Below, piece by piece: positions 44,166-53,379 of a stretch of 63,551 bases of DNA. This DNA comes from an uncultured Lachnospiraceae bacterium (GTDB lineage Bacteria > Bacillota > Clostridia > Lachnospirales > Lachnospiraceae), in the NCBI GenBank assembly GCA_946615865.1, contig CAMOIJ010000010.1:1-63551 (forward strand), in the 5' to 3' direction. The stretch's first letter is position 1; every line of letters starts with the position of its first letter. Position numbers and translations under genes: made by a program. The notes under the pieces are model-generated. The model had not been told where the DNA came from, ran no database searches, and saw only the letters and a program-made list of their open reading frames with translations.

Positions 44166-44813
44166 ATGAAACATAAACCCTACGGACCATATGAGAGATT
44201 TGTAAAACGCCCTCTGGACTGCTTGCTGGCTTCATCCGCTTTGATCGTGTTAAGCCCTGTCATGCTCACTGTTTCCGTGCTTGTGAGAAAAAAACTCGGT
44301 TCCCCGGTCCTTTTCACGCAGGATAGACCCGGGAAAGATGAAAAGATATTCAAACTGTATAAGTTCCGGACGATGACTGACGAAAGAGATGAAAACGGAG
44401 AACTGCTGTCCGACACGATCCGGCTGACGCCGTTCGGGCAGAAGCTTCGCGCCACCTCGCTGGATGAACTGCCTGAACTTCTCAATATAGTCAAGGGAGA
44501 TATGGCTATTATCGGGCCAAGGCCTTTACTTACGCAGTATCTTCCGGCATATACAGAAGAAGAGAGGCATCGCCATGACGTCCGGCCCGGGCTGTCAGGA
44601 CTCGCGCAGGTCAACGGCAGAAACTTCGTGCCGTGGGATCAAAGGCTCGCTTATGATATTGAATATGTAAATAAGATCACGTTCCTGGGCGACGTTAAGA
44701 TCGTAATAAAGACGATTAAAAATGTCTTGGCACAGGACGATGTCGCGACTAACACGGAAGAAATTGATGAGGGTTATCTGGACGAAATAAGAGGTGTTCG
44801 AGGAAGAGGTTAA
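44166..44813 (+). CDS. Initiating sugar-1-phosphate transferase, PglC type (1)
   Basis: A 216-residue monotopic phosphoglycosyl transferase that loads the first sugar-1-phosphate on undecaprenyl phosphate. One N-terminal membrane helix (LLASSALIVLSPVMLTVSVL) is followed by the catalytic segments [40 protein letters not shown] and GPRPLL, then [15 protein letters not shown]. The short form lacks the four extra spans of WbaP. ATG at 44166 has GGGAG upstream; an in-frame start at 44148 overlaps the ribosome site. It is paralogous to the protein at 47131. Confidence 0.9.
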   Translation: MKHKPYGPYERFVKRPLDCLLASSALIVLSPVMLTVSVLVRKKLGSPVLFTQDRPGKDEKIFKLYKFRTMTDERDENGELLSDTIRLTPFGQKLRATSLDELPELLNIVKGDMAIIGPRPLLTQYLPAYTEEERHRHDVRPGLSGLAQVNGRNFVPWDQRLAYDIEYVNKITFLGDVKIVIKTIKNVLAQDDVATNTEEIDEGYLDEIRGVRGRG

Positions 44814-44814
44814 G

Positions 44815-45855
44815 ATGATTACAGTCTACACACTTAATGACTTTGAACAATGGGATAATACCGTTCGTTCCTTCAAGGACTACGATGTATATTGGCTTAA
44901 CGGATATGTGAAAGCATTTCATATCCATGGAGACGGGGAGCCTCTGCTCATATTATATGATGACGGAGCGACCCGCGGCATCAATGTGGTCATGAAGCGG
45001 GACGTCGCTAAAGATGAGCGCTTTAAAGGCTGTATCCCGGAAAATCGATATTTTGACATTTCAACACCTTACGGTTACGGCGGCTGGATCATCGAGGGAG
45101 ATGATACAGATAAGCTTTTTGCGGCTTATGAGAACTGGAACAGAAGAAACGGGATAATCTCGGAGTTTGTCCGTTTCCATCCCCTGATAAGGAACTATGA
45201 AAAGTGTAAGGATTTCTATGAGGTGATCCAGCTCGGTAAAGTTGTTCACATGAACCTTGATGATCCGAAAGTGATCTGGGACAACATTATCAGCAAGAAC
45301 CGGAATATGATCCGAAAAGCCATCAAGAACGGCGTCAAGGTTTATAACGGACGGTTTCCCGAGATCTATGAGAAGTTCCGCGTCATCTATAACGAGACCA
45401 TGGACAAGGACAACGCAGAGAAGTATTACTACTTCAAACCGGAGTTCTATGCGTCGCTTCTGAATGACATGCAGGACAACGCGCAGGTTTTCTGGGCGGA
45501 AAAGGATGGAAAAGTCATTGCCGCGTCGATCATGCTGCATGCTAACGGCCGCATGTTCTACCATCTGTCGGGTTCCATCAGAGAATACGGGACGTACGCG
45601 CCTACCAATCTGATCCTGTACCGCGCAGCCATGTGGGGATGCGCGAACGGATGCAAGATCTTGTATCTCGGCGGAGGACTGGGAGCCGGCGTTGACAGCC
45701 TGTTCAAGTTCAAGAAGGCGTTCTATAAGGGCGATGATCTTCACCACTTCTACGTCGGAAGGAAGATCCATGATCCCGAAGTTTATGAAGAACTGAAGAA
45801 AATACGCGAAGAAACGATCGAGAACGCTAATTTCTTCCCGGTCTATCGGGGATAA
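44815..45855 (+). CDS. FemAB-like / GNAT-fold acyltransferase
   Basis: A 346-residue cytoplasmic protein. It has a double GNAT-like layout: STPYGYGGWII in the first half, ISKNRNMIRKAIKNGVKVYN, and the second-half signature VFWAEKDGKVIAASIMLHAN followed by YAPTNLILYRAAMWGCANGC and LGGGLGAGVDSLFKFKKAFY. Such proteins (FemAB, BioF2-like) transfer amino-acyl or acyl groups; in a glycan cluster it may add an amino acid to an amino sugar. ATG at 44815 has GGAAGAGG upstream and starts one base after the previous stop codon. Confidence 0.8.
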   Translation: MITVYTLNDFEQWDNTVRSFKDYDVYWLNGYVKAFHIHGDGEPLLILYDDGATRGINVVMKRDVAKDERFKGCIPENRYFDISTPYGYGGWIIEGDDTDKLFAAYENWNRRNGIISEFVRFHPLIRNYEKCKDFYEVIQLGKVVHMNLDDPKVIWDNIISKNRNMIRKAIKNGVKVYNGRFPEIYEKFRVIYNETMDKDNAEKYYYFKPEFYASLLNDMQDNAQVFWAEKDGKVIAASIMLHANGRMFYHLSGSIREYGTYAPTNLILYRAAMWGCANGCKILYLGGGLGAGVDSLFKFKKAFYKGDDLHHFYVGRKIHDPEVYEELKKIREETIENANFFPVYRG

Positions 45856-45914
45856 CGGGATTCCATGCCGCATATACCGCGGCCGCATGATCTTTCAAGG
45901 GACAGAAGGTGGAT

Positions 45915-47117
45915 ATGATGGATGTAGTCATCATCTCAGAGTTCTGTGAGGACTTTTCAAAATCGGATAATGAAAGATTCTTCTATATCGCGAAGATGCT
46001 GTCGAGAGAATATGAGGTGGAACTGGTCGTCAGTGCTTTCCGGCATACGACAAAGCGTCACCGCTATGCGCCGGCAGACGAATGGCCGTTTAAGATCACA
46101 TTTATCGATGAACCCGGATACCCCAGAAATGTCTGTTTAAAGCGGTTTTACAGTCATTATACCTGGGGGAAGAATATAGAAGAGTATCTTAAGAAGCGGA
46201 AGAAAAAGCCGGACGCAGTCTACTGCGCTGTACCGGGACTGACAGCCGCCAACCTCGCGGCAAAATATTGTGAGCGGGAAAAGATTCCTTTTATTATCGA
46301 CATTCAGGACCTGTGGCCGGAAGCCTTTCAGATGATAGTCAATGTACCGGTACTAAGCGATATCGCTTTTTCTCCGTTTAAAGTTATCGCAGACGGGATC
46401 TACAAGCGGGCGGACGCCATATGCGCAGTATCGGACACATATTGCGGGAGAGCCGCAAGGGTCAATAAAAAAGTGAGCGGGACTACCACAGTGTTTCTGG
46501 GAACCGAACTGGCTGTTTTCGACCGCTACGCCGCCGAAAAGCCCATACTCGAAAAGAGGAACGGTGAGGTCTGGCTGGCCTATTGCGGAACCCTCGGAAG
46601 TTCCTACGACCTGACCTGCGTCATTGACGCGCTGGACCTTATGAAGGAGCCGAACCTCAAGTTCATCGTTATGGGCGACGGTCCCGACAAAGAAAAATTT
46701 GAGAAGTACGCAGCACAGAAGAAGGTAAACGCCGCTTTTGTGGGACGGCTTAAATATAACGAGATGTGCAGCCTGCTTAAAGCCTGCGATATTACGGTAA
46801 ATCCGATCGCCCATATGGCTGCGCAAAGTATTATCAACAAACACGCGGACTACGCGGCTTCCGGGCTGCCTGTAGTAAGCACGCAGGAGAGCGAAGAATA
46901 CAGAAATCTGATCGACTCTTATCGCATGGGATTCAATTGCGGGAATAATGACAGCAAGGATCTTGCCGGTAAGCTGCAAATACTGGTGAAAGATGAGAGT
47001 CTGAGAAAGCAGATGGGTGAAAACGCAAGGCGCTGTGCCGTGGAGAAGTTTGACAGAAGCAATACTTACAAGCTTCTCGAAGAACAGATCCTGCGGACCG
47101 TGAAGGAAAAGCTTTGA
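45915..47117 (+). CDS. Glycosyltransferase family 4 protein
   Basis: A 400-residue GT-B glycosyltransferase. The N-terminal acceptor half has [16 protein letters not shown] and [11 protein letters not shown]. The C-terminal donor half has [48 protein letters not shown] and the retaining-type ending [23 protein letters not shown] at 45915 has AGAAGG upstream; the frame is open from a GTG at 45909. It stands before the second initiating transferase. Donor and linkage are unknown. Confidence 0.85.
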   Translation: MMDVVIISEFCEDFSKSDNERFFYIAKMLSREYEVELVVSAFRHTTKRHRYAPADEWPFKITFIDEPGYPRNVCLKRFYSHYTWGKNIEEYLKKRKKKPDAVYCAVPGLTAANLAAKYCEREKIPFIIDIQDLWPEAFQMIVNVPVLSDIAFSPFKVIADGIYKRADAICAVSDTYCGRAARVNKKVSGTTTVFLGTELAVFDRYAAEKPILEKRNGEVWLAYCGTLGSSYDLTCVIDALDLMKEPNLKFIVMGDGPDKEKFEKYAAQKKVNAAFVGRLKYNEMCSLLKACDITVNPIAHMAAQSIINKHADYAASGLPVVSTQESEEYRNLIDSYRMGFNCGNNDSKDLAGKLQILVKDESLRKQMGENARRCAVEKFDRSNTYKLLEEQILRTVKEKL

Positions 47118-47130
47118 GCGAGGAGAAGCT

Positions 47131-47766
47131 ATGGCGCATAAGAAGGGATTTTATGAAAAATACATCAAGCGCCCGCAGGATTTCCTGTGTGCGTCGGCGG
47201 CACTTGTGGCCCTGAGCCCGGTCATGGCAGTGACTGCGCTGTTGGTCAGACAGAAGCTGGGAACCCCCGTACTGTTCACACAGGACAGACCCGGGCTGGA
47301 CGGCAAGGTATTTAAGCTTTACAAGTTCCGGACAATGACGGACGAAAGGGATGAGGAGGGGAATCTGCTGCCGGACGAGCAGAGGCTTCCGGAATTCGGA
47401 AAGAAACTCCGCTCCACTTCACTGGACGAACTACCGGAGCTGTTCAATATTTTGAAAGGCGATATGAGCGTTGTGGGGCCGAGACCGCTTCTGGTCCGAT
47501 ACCTTTCAAGATACAACGCGCATCAGGCCAGAAGGCACGAAGTCAGGCCCGGTTTTACAGGCCTCGCGCAGGTGAACGGAAGAAACGCGATCTCGTGGGA
47601 GGACAAGTTTGACTGGGATGTGAAGTATGTTGATAACGTTACTTTTCTCGGGGATTGGAAGATCGTGTTTGACACGATCGGAATTGTCCTCAAACGCGAG
47701 GGAATAAGCTCAGAGAACTCCGCTACGATGGAAGAGTTTGAGGGAAATCAGGAGGGTGCTTTATGA
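47131..47766 (+). CDS. Initiating sugar-1-phosphate transferase, PglC type (2)
   Basis: A 211-residue paralogue of the protein at 44166. It has [53 protein letters not shown] and [19 protein letters not shown]. The C-terminus ([16 protein letters not shown]) is very close in pattern to the Campylobacter PglC, which uses UDP-diacetylbacillosamine. The acetyltransferase gene overlaps it by 4 bases, mirroring the pglC-pglD pairing. GAGGAG precedes the ATG. Confidence 0.9.
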   Translation: MAHKKGFYEKYIKRPQDFLCASAALVALSPVMAVTALLVRQKLGTPVLFTQDRPGLDGKVFKLYKFRTMTDERDEEGNLLPDEQRLPEFGKKLRSTSLDELPELFNILKGDMSVVGPRPLLVRYLSRYNAHQARRHEVRPGFTGLAQVNGRNAISWEDKFDWDVKYVDNVTFLGDWKIVFDTIGIVLKREGISSENSATMEEFEGNQEGAL

Positions 47767-48413
47767 AAGATCTGATCATTATCGGAGCCAGCGGATTCGG
47801 CCGTGAAGTAGCGTGGCTGGTGGAACGGGTTAATAAAGTGTCGGAGACGTGGAACCTGATCGGCTTTCTGGATGATAACAAGTCGCTTCAGGGGACCGAT
47901 GTCAACGGGTATGAAGTGCTGGGAACAACGGATGACGCAGGACGATTCCCGGACGCTTACTTTGTTTGCGCGATCGGAGCAGCCAGAATCAGGGAAAAGA
48001 TCATTCAGAAAGTCACAGAGATTAATCCGAACATAAAGTTCGCTATTCTGATCGATCCCTCAGTGGTAAAATCCGATCTGGTAGAAATCGGGGAAGGCTC
48101 GATCATTTGCGCGCACACGATCATTACAGTCAATATAAAGATCGGCAAGCACGTGATCATCAACCTCGACTGTACAGTTGGACATGACGCTGTGCTCTAT
48201 GATTTCGTTACTCTGTATCCGAGCGCCAATATATCCGGAATCACAGAGATCGGTCCGTGCAGTGAACTGGGAACCGGCATGCAGATCATACAGGGCAAGC
48301 GGATCGGCGCGTATACTATTGTAGGAGCCGGCGCTGTCGTAGTTAAGGATATCCCTGATGCAAGCACGGCAGTCGGAAACCCGGCTAAGCCTATCAAATT
48401 CCACACAATTTAA
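47763..48413 (+). CDS. NeuD/PglD-type sugar O- or N-acetyltransferase
   Basis: A 216-residue protein of the NeuD/PglD family. An N-terminal Rossmann-like segment ([16 protein letters not shown]) is followed by a left-handed beta helix of hexapeptide repeats ([40 protein letters not shown]), with the catalytic His in TVGHDAV and the usual ending [20 protein letters not shown]. PglD acetylates UDP-4-amino-sugar to UDP-diacetylbacillosamine using acetyl-CoA. The 4-base overlap with a PglC-like gene supports this role, though other acetyl acceptors are possible. Confidence 0.9.
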   Translation: MKDLIIIGASGFGREVAWLVERVNKVSETWNLIGFLDDNKSLQGTDVNGYEVLGTTDDAGRFPDAYFVCAIGAARIREKIIQKVTEINPNIKFAILIDPSVVKSDLVEIGEGSIICAHTIITVNIKIGKHVIINLDCTVGHDAVLYDFVTLYPSANISGITEIGPCSELGTGMQIIQGKRIGAYTIVGAGAVVVKDIPDASTAVGNPAKPIKFHTI

Positions 48414-48431
48414 ACATCAGAGAGGACGATT

Positions 48432-49652
48432 ATGAACATTCTGGTTACCGGATCAGCAGGTTTTGTGGGACGCAACCTGGTTGAAAATCTGAAAAATATC
48501 CGCGATGGAAAGAACCACACGCGCCCCGGCATTCAAATTGACAACATCTATGAGTACGATCTGGGAAATACTAAGGAGCAACTGGACGAGTTCTGCAAAG
48601 ACGCAGGGTTTGTATTTCATCTGGCAGGCGTGAACCGCCCGAAAAACCCGGAAGAGTTCAGACAGGGCAATTACGGCTTTTCCTCTGTGCTCCTGGAGAC
48701 ACTGAAAAAGCATGGGAATAAAGCCCCTGTTATGTTGTCCAGCTCCATCCAGGCAACGCTCGCCGGACGCTTTGGCACATCAGAATACGGATTATCCAAA
48801 AAAGCGGGAGAAGAGCTGTTCTTCGACTATGCAAAAGAGACAGGCGCGAAGGTATTGGTGTACCGTTTCCCGAATCTGGTCGGGAAGTGGGTGCGTCCCA
48901 ACTACAATTCCGCAGTCGGAACTTTCTGCAACAATATCGCAAACGATCTTCCGATCACAGTGAATGATCCGAGCGTGGAGCTGGAAATGCTCTTCATCGA
49001 CGATCTTGTAGAAGAGATGTTTGACGCGCTGGAGGGGAAAGAACACCACTGCGAGTTCGAAGGCGTAGAGACGATCCCCGATGAAAACGGCCGCTACTGC
49101 TGTGCGCCCGTGACTCACAAGGCGACGCTGGGCTACATTGTTGAGTGCCTTCACACATTCCACGATCAGCCGGGAACCCTGATCATGCCTAAGATCGCAC
49201 CCGGTTCCTTCGAGAAGAAGTTATACTCCATGTATCTGTCATATCTGCCCGCAGAAAAGGTCGCGTTTGACCTCAAGATGAACTGCGATGACCGGGGAAG
49301 CTTCACTGAGCTTCTTAAAACCGTCGATCACGGGCAGTTCTCCGTGAATATCTCGAAACCAGGAATCACGAAGGGACAGCACTGGCACAACTCCAAATGG
49401 GAATTCTTTATTGTCGTAGCAGGACACGGACTGATCCAGGAACGCAGGATCGGAACAGATCCGCAGACCGGAAAGCCCTATGAAACGATCGAATTCGAGG
49501 TCAGCGGAGACCGCATCCAGGCGGTGCATATGCTTCCCGGATACACACACAATATTATCAATCTCAGCGAGACAGAGAACCTTGTCACGGTCATGTGGGC
49601 GAACGAGATCTTCGACCCCTCACATCCGGATACATTCTTTGAAATAGTCTGA
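48432..49652 (+). CDS. capF: UDP-FucNAc synthesis reductase CapF (SDR plus cupin)
   Basis: A 406-residue bifunctional protein, second enzyme for UDP-L-FucNAc. The N-terminal SDR domain has MNILVTGSAGFVGRNLVENL, FVFHLAGVNRPK and the catalytic YGLSKKAGEE. The C-terminal cupin domain (about 285-405) has the metal-binding segment GQHWHNSKWEFFIVVAGHG and LPGYTHNIINLSE. CapF epimerises C3 with the cupin and reduces the 4-keto group with the SDR domain. Its partners are CapG (49710), next door, and CapE (57547), 8 kb downstream. AGAGGA precedes the ATG. Confidence 0.94.
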   Translation: MNILVTGSAGFVGRNLVENLKNIRDGKNHTRPGIQIDNIYEYDLGNTKEQLDEFCKDAGFVFHLAGVNRPKNPEEFRQGNYGFSSVLLETLKKHGNKAPVMLSSSIQATLAGRFGTSEYGLSKKAGEELFFDYAKETGAKVLVYRFPNLVGKWVRPNYNSAVGTFCNNIANDLPITVNDPSVELEMLFIDDLVEEMFDALEGKEHHCEFEGVETIPDENGRYCCAPVTHKATLGYIVECLHTFHDQPGTLIMPKIAPGSFEKKLYSMYLSYLPAEKVAFDLKMNCDDRGSFTELLKTVDHGQFSVNISKPGITKGQHWHNSKWEFFIVVAGHGLIQERRIGTDPQTGKPYETIEFEVSGDRIQAVHMLPGYTHNIINLSETENLVTVMWANEIFDPSHPDTFFEIV

Positions 49653-49709
49653 GACAGGCGCAACATAGCGGAGACGCAAGCAAGAAGCCTATAAGGAAAG
49701 GACGGGCGG

Positions 49710-50888
49710 ATGAGCAAATTTAACGCAGCTTGGAAAGAAAACGGGAAGCTTAAGCTTCTGATCATTGTCGGAACCAGACCGGAGATCATCCGTCTGGCAG
49801 CGGTGATCAAGAAATGCCGGAAATATTTTGACACGATACTTGCCCACACCGGACAGAACTATGATTACAACCTGAACGGAGTCTTCTTCCACGACCTGGA
49901 ACTGGATGATCCCGAAGTGTACCTGAACGCTGTCGGAGCTGATCTGGGCGAGACAATGGGAAATATCATCGCGAGCAGCTATCAGCTGATGGTAGAACTC
50001 AAACCGGAAGCGGTTCTGGTACTCGGCGATACTAACTCCTGCCTGTCCGTGATCGGCGCTAAACGCCTTCACATCCCGATCTTCCACATGGAAGCGGGAA
50101 ACAGATGCAAGGATGAGTGCCTTCCGGAAGAGACAAACCGCCGTATTGTCGACATCATCTCTGACGTCAACCTGGCATATTCCGAACACGCGCGCAGATA
50201 TCTCGCCGACTGCGGGCTGCCCAAGGAGCGCACATATGTGACCGGCTCCCCGATGGCAGAGGTCCTGCACGCCAATCTTGAGAAGATCGAGGCTTCCGAC
50301 GTACATGCGCGCTTAGGGCTCGAAAAAGGAAAGTATATCCTCCTCTCCGCGCACCGCGAGGAGAATATCGACACGGAGAAGAACTTCGTGTCCCTGTTCA
50401 CTGCGATCAACGAGATGGCTGCAAAATATGATATGCCGATCCTCTACTCCTGCCATCCGCGCTCCAGAAACAGACTCGAGGCGTCAGGATTTAAGCTGGA
50501 TCCCAGAGTGATCAGGCATGAACCCCTGGGGTTCCACGACTATAACTGCCTGCAGATGAACGCGTTTGCGGTCGTATCAGATTCGGGAACGCTGCCGGAA
50601 GAGAGCAGTTTCTTCACATCGATCGGCCATCCGATCCCCGCAGTCTGCATCAGAACTTCTACGGAGAGACCGGAAGCGCTGGATAAGGCGTGCTTTATCC
50701 TCTCCGGAATCGACACGAAGGGACTTCTCCAGGCAGTCGATACGGCTGTGGAGATGGTAAGGGATGAGAAAGACGGCGGCGCTATCCCGGTTCCGGACTA
50801 TACAGATATAAACGTCTCGGACAAGGTCGTAAAGATCATTCAGTCCTACACAGGCGTAGTTAACAAGATGGTGTGGAGAAAATACTGA
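49710..50888 (+). CDS. capG: UDP-N-acetylglucosamine 2-epimerase family protein (CapG type)
   Basis: A 392-residue non-hydrolysing epimerase of the WecB/CapG family, which turns UDP-acetamido-talose into UDP-L-FucNAc as the last step. Motifs: LLIIVGTRPEIIRLAAVI, VLVLGDTNSCLSV, IFHMEAGNRCKDECLPEE, YVTGSPMAEVL, LSAHREENID and VSDSGTLPEESSFF. Position directly after capF favours CapG over the ManNAc-forming WecB. AAAGGA lies upstream of the ATG. Confidence 0.92.
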   Translation: MSKFNAAWKENGKLKLLIIVGTRPEIIRLAAVIKKCRKYFDTILAHTGQNYDYNLNGVFFHDLELDDPEVYLNAVGADLGETMGNIIASSYQLMVELKPEAVLVLGDTNSCLSVIGAKRLHIPIFHMEAGNRCKDECLPEETNRRIVDIISDVNLAYSEHARRYLADCGLPKERTYVTGSPMAEVLHANLEKIEASDVHARLGLEKGKYILLSAHREENIDTEKNFVSLFTAINEMAAKYDMPILYSCHPRSRNRLEASGFKLDPRVIRHEPLGFHDYNCLQMNAFAVVSDSGTLPEESSFFTSIGHPIPAVCIRTSTERPEALDKACFILSGIDTKGLLQAVDTAVEMVRDEKDGGAIPVPDYTDINVSDKVVKIIQSYTGVVNKMVWRKY

Positions 50889-50945
50889 TACCTGATACGT
50901 TCAGGATGAAGCCGCAGACGGCTGGTAAATAAGGAAAAGGATAGT

Positions 50946-52163
50946 ATGAACGTACTGTTTTTAACGCTTCTGGAATTTGAGACATTAAATGAGAGAACAC
51001 TCTATACAGATCTTCTGCGTGAATTTGTCAAAGACGGTCATTATGTCTATGCGGTTTCTCCCATTGAGAGAAAAAAGAAGAAAAAGACATATCTCTTAGA
51101 GGAGGATCACGCGAAGATCCTGCGCCTCAAGATCGGCAATCTGCAGAAAACGAATTTTATTGAGAAAGGAATCTCTACACTGACGGTCGATACCTTGTTC
51201 AAGGCGGGGATCAACAAATACTTCAAGGACGTCAGATTTGATCTGGTCCTTTACTCCACGCCTCCGATCACGCTGGTAGAGACCGTTAAATATGTTAAGA
51301 AAAGAGATCATGCATTCACTTACCTGCTTCTCAAGGATATCTTTCCGCAGAATGCGGTCGATATGGGATTGCTCAGCACAACAGGCGCCAAGAGCGTGCT
51401 CTACAACTATTTCCGGAGGAAAGAAACAGAGCTGTATCAGTGCTCGGATAAGATCGGATGCATGTCTGAGAAGAACAAGGAATATGTGCTCATTCACAAT
51501 CCGGAAATCCTGGAATCCAGGGTGGAGGTGTGCCCGAACAGCTTTGATGTGATCGATAAGAGCGTCGATCCCGAGACGCGAAACGCGATCCGGGAAAAAT
51601 ATGAGCTTCCGCTGGATAAAAAAGTATTCATTTACGGCGGAAATCTCGGAAAGCCGCAGTGCATTCCCTTTATCATAGCGTGTCTGAAAAAATGCAGCCG
51701 TATTGACGATATCATGTTCCTGATCATCGGAACGGGAACAGAGTACGGCACGCTGGAGAAATATGTCAGAGAACACCCCGGCAATGTGAAACTGATGAAG
51801 TACATTCCCAAGGAAGAGTATGACACTCTGGTCGGGGCCTGTGACGTAGGAATGATCTTCCTAGATTTCCGGTTCACGATTCCCAACTTCCCTTCCCGGC
51901 TTCTATCCTATATGCAGGCTAAGATCCCGGTTCTCGCGGCAACAGACGTCAACACAGATCTTCGGCAGGTCATTGCAGACGGCGGATTCGGCTGGTGGTG
52001 TGAGAGCAGAAGCGCCGGCGATTTCTATAAAACAGTGAAAAAGGTACTTGCAGAAGGCACAGAGGGTATGGCCGAAAAGGAATGGGCGTATCTGTGTGAC
52101 CATTACAGTTCTGCCATTTCGTATGGGATCATAAAGAACAGCATTCAACAACACTTACTGTAA
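50946..52163 (+). CDS. Glycosyltransferase family 4 (WbuB/FucNAc-transferase-like)
   Basis: A 405-residue GT-B protein. The N-terminal part has LRLKIGNLQKTNFIEKG and LVLYSTPPITLVETV, segments typical of the WbuB/CapL group that accompanies fnl/cap FucNAc genes. YLLLKDIFPQNAVDMGLL and the donor part GGNLGKPQCIPFIIACL, FLIIGTGTEYGTLEKY, and FTIPNFPSRLLSYMQAKIPV follow. Its position after capF-capG and family resemblance suggest that it transfers L-FucNAc; this is inference. AAGGAAAAGGA precedes the ATG. Confidence 0.85.
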   Translation: MNVLFLTLLEFETLNERTLYTDLLREFVKDGHYVYAVSPIERKKKKKTYLLEEDHAKILRLKIGNLQKTNFIEKGISTLTVDTLFKAGINKYFKDVRFDLVLYSTPPITLVETVKYVKKRDHAFTYLLLKDIFPQNAVDMGLLSTTGAKSVLYNYFRRKETELYQCSDKIGCMSEKNKEYVLIHNPEILESRVEVCPNSFDVIDKSVDPETRNAIREKYELPLDKKVFIYGGNLGKPQCIPFIIACLKKCSRIDDIMFLIIGTGTEYGTLEKYVREHPGNVKLMKYIPKEEYDTLVGACDVGMIFLDFRFTIPNFPSRLLSYMQAKIPVLAATDVNTDLRQVIADGGFGWWCESRSAGDFYKTVKKVLAEGTEGMAEKEWAYLCDHYSSAISYGIIKNSIQQHLL

Positions 52164-52188
52164 ATACCTACAGAGAGGAAACAAAGAC

Positions 52189-53367
52189 ATGAACGAACGG
52201 ATGCGGTATTACTCAAAGATCGGGATGCTGGCCGCACTATCTCCGCTAAGGATGCAAAAAATACACAGAAACAGGGTGATCCTCAACAACTGTCTGGCTC
52301 ATAATTACGCGGATAATATTAAACCTATCGCGGATCTTCTCGCGAAAGAGTATCCCGGTAAATTTGAGATCTATGTGGCAGTGAACGATCCTGAGAAGTT
52401 TGACTTCTTAAAAGAAAAAGGGATCACGCCAATCCAAATCGATTCCTTTGAGTATTATAAAGTCGCGATGTCTTCCGCTTTCTATGTCACAAACAGCGGA
52501 GGCTACTCTTTTCTCCCGCTCCGGAAAGGGCAATACGTGATCAACACCTGGCACGGAGGAGGGGCGTATAAAAAAATCGGAATGGACGCCTACAAGGTCG
52601 GGAAATACTATGAAAAAGATCTGAAACTGACAGCAAAAAAGACGAGTGTGTTCCTTGCGTCAAGTAAAATGTTCGCGGATCTTCTTTCACCTGCCCTGCT
52701 GATCCCGAGAGAGAAGTTCAAAGAAGTCGGTCTGCCCAGAAATGACATTCTGGTGAAGAGTGATCCTGAGCAGATCAGGTCGATCAGACATAAACTGGGC
52801 ATTTCCGAGGATGAAAAGCTTGTTCTTTACGCTCCGACCTATCGCAGACCGAATGATGACTCATTCGGACAATCCATTGCGATCGATTACGGCATTGATC
52901 CGGAAAGAGTCTGCAAGGCAATGTCTCAAAGATTCGGTGGCAAATGGCGTTTTGCCATGAGGCTTCACCCTCAGATCAAGGAAACGGTGGGATTAGATTC
53001 GGAGAGCGTTCTCGACCTGACTAAGTACGACGACATGCAGGAACTTCTGTTAGCCGCGGACGCTATGATCAATGACTTCTCATCATCGATGTGGGATTTC
53101 ATGCTGACCGGCAAGCCCAGCTTTTTATATGCGAAGGATCTGCAGCATTACATTGAGACTACAGCCGTTTACACGCCTGTTTCAGAGTGGCCTTTCCCGA
53201 AGTCGACCAACAACGATGAACTGGAAAAGAGCATCCTGGAGTTTGACGAGGAGAAATACCGCAAGGATTGTGACTCACATTACAGTCTGCTGGGAGGCTG
53301 CGAGACGGGCAAGGCGGCAGAGTATGTCTGCAGGTATATTGCCAAAAGAGCGAAGGTCACTAAGTAG
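52189..53367 (+). CDS. CDP-glycerol glycerophosphotransferase family protein (TagF-like)
   Basis: A 392-residue protein of the teichoic-acid polymerase family, which transfers glycerol-phosphate or ribitol-phosphate from a CDP-polyol. Motifs: VINTWHGGGAYKKIGMD (the family's TWHG), SSKMFADLL, YAPTYRRP, FAMRLHPQIKE and MINDFSSSMWDFMLTGKPSF with the catalytic His and Asp-Phe-Ser segments. No CDP-glycerol or CDP-ribitol synthesis gene is in the window, so the donor must come from elsewhere. It implies polyol-phosphate in the polymer or in its linkage. GAGAGGAAAC precedes the ATG. Confidence 0.9.
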   Translation: MNERMRYYSKIGMLAALSPLRMQKIHRNRVILNNCLAHNYADNIKPIADLLAKEYPGKFEIYVAVNDPEKFDFLKEKGITPIQIDSFEYYKVAMSSAFYVTNSGGYSFLPLRKGQYVINTWHGGGAYKKIGMDAYKVGKYYEKDLKLTAKKTSVFLASSKMFADLLSPALLIPREKFKEVGLPRNDILVKSDPEQIRSIRHKLGISEDEKLVLYAPTYRRPNDDSFGQSIAIDYGIDPERVCKAMSQRFGGKWRFAMRLHPQIKETVGLDSESVLDLTKYDDMQELLLAADAMINDFSSSMWDFMLTGKPSFLYAKDLQHYIETTAVYTPVSEWPFPKSTNNDELEKSILEFDEEKYRKDCDSHYSLLGGCETGKAAEYVCRYIAKRAKVTK

Positions 53368-53379
53368 AAAGGTTTATTG

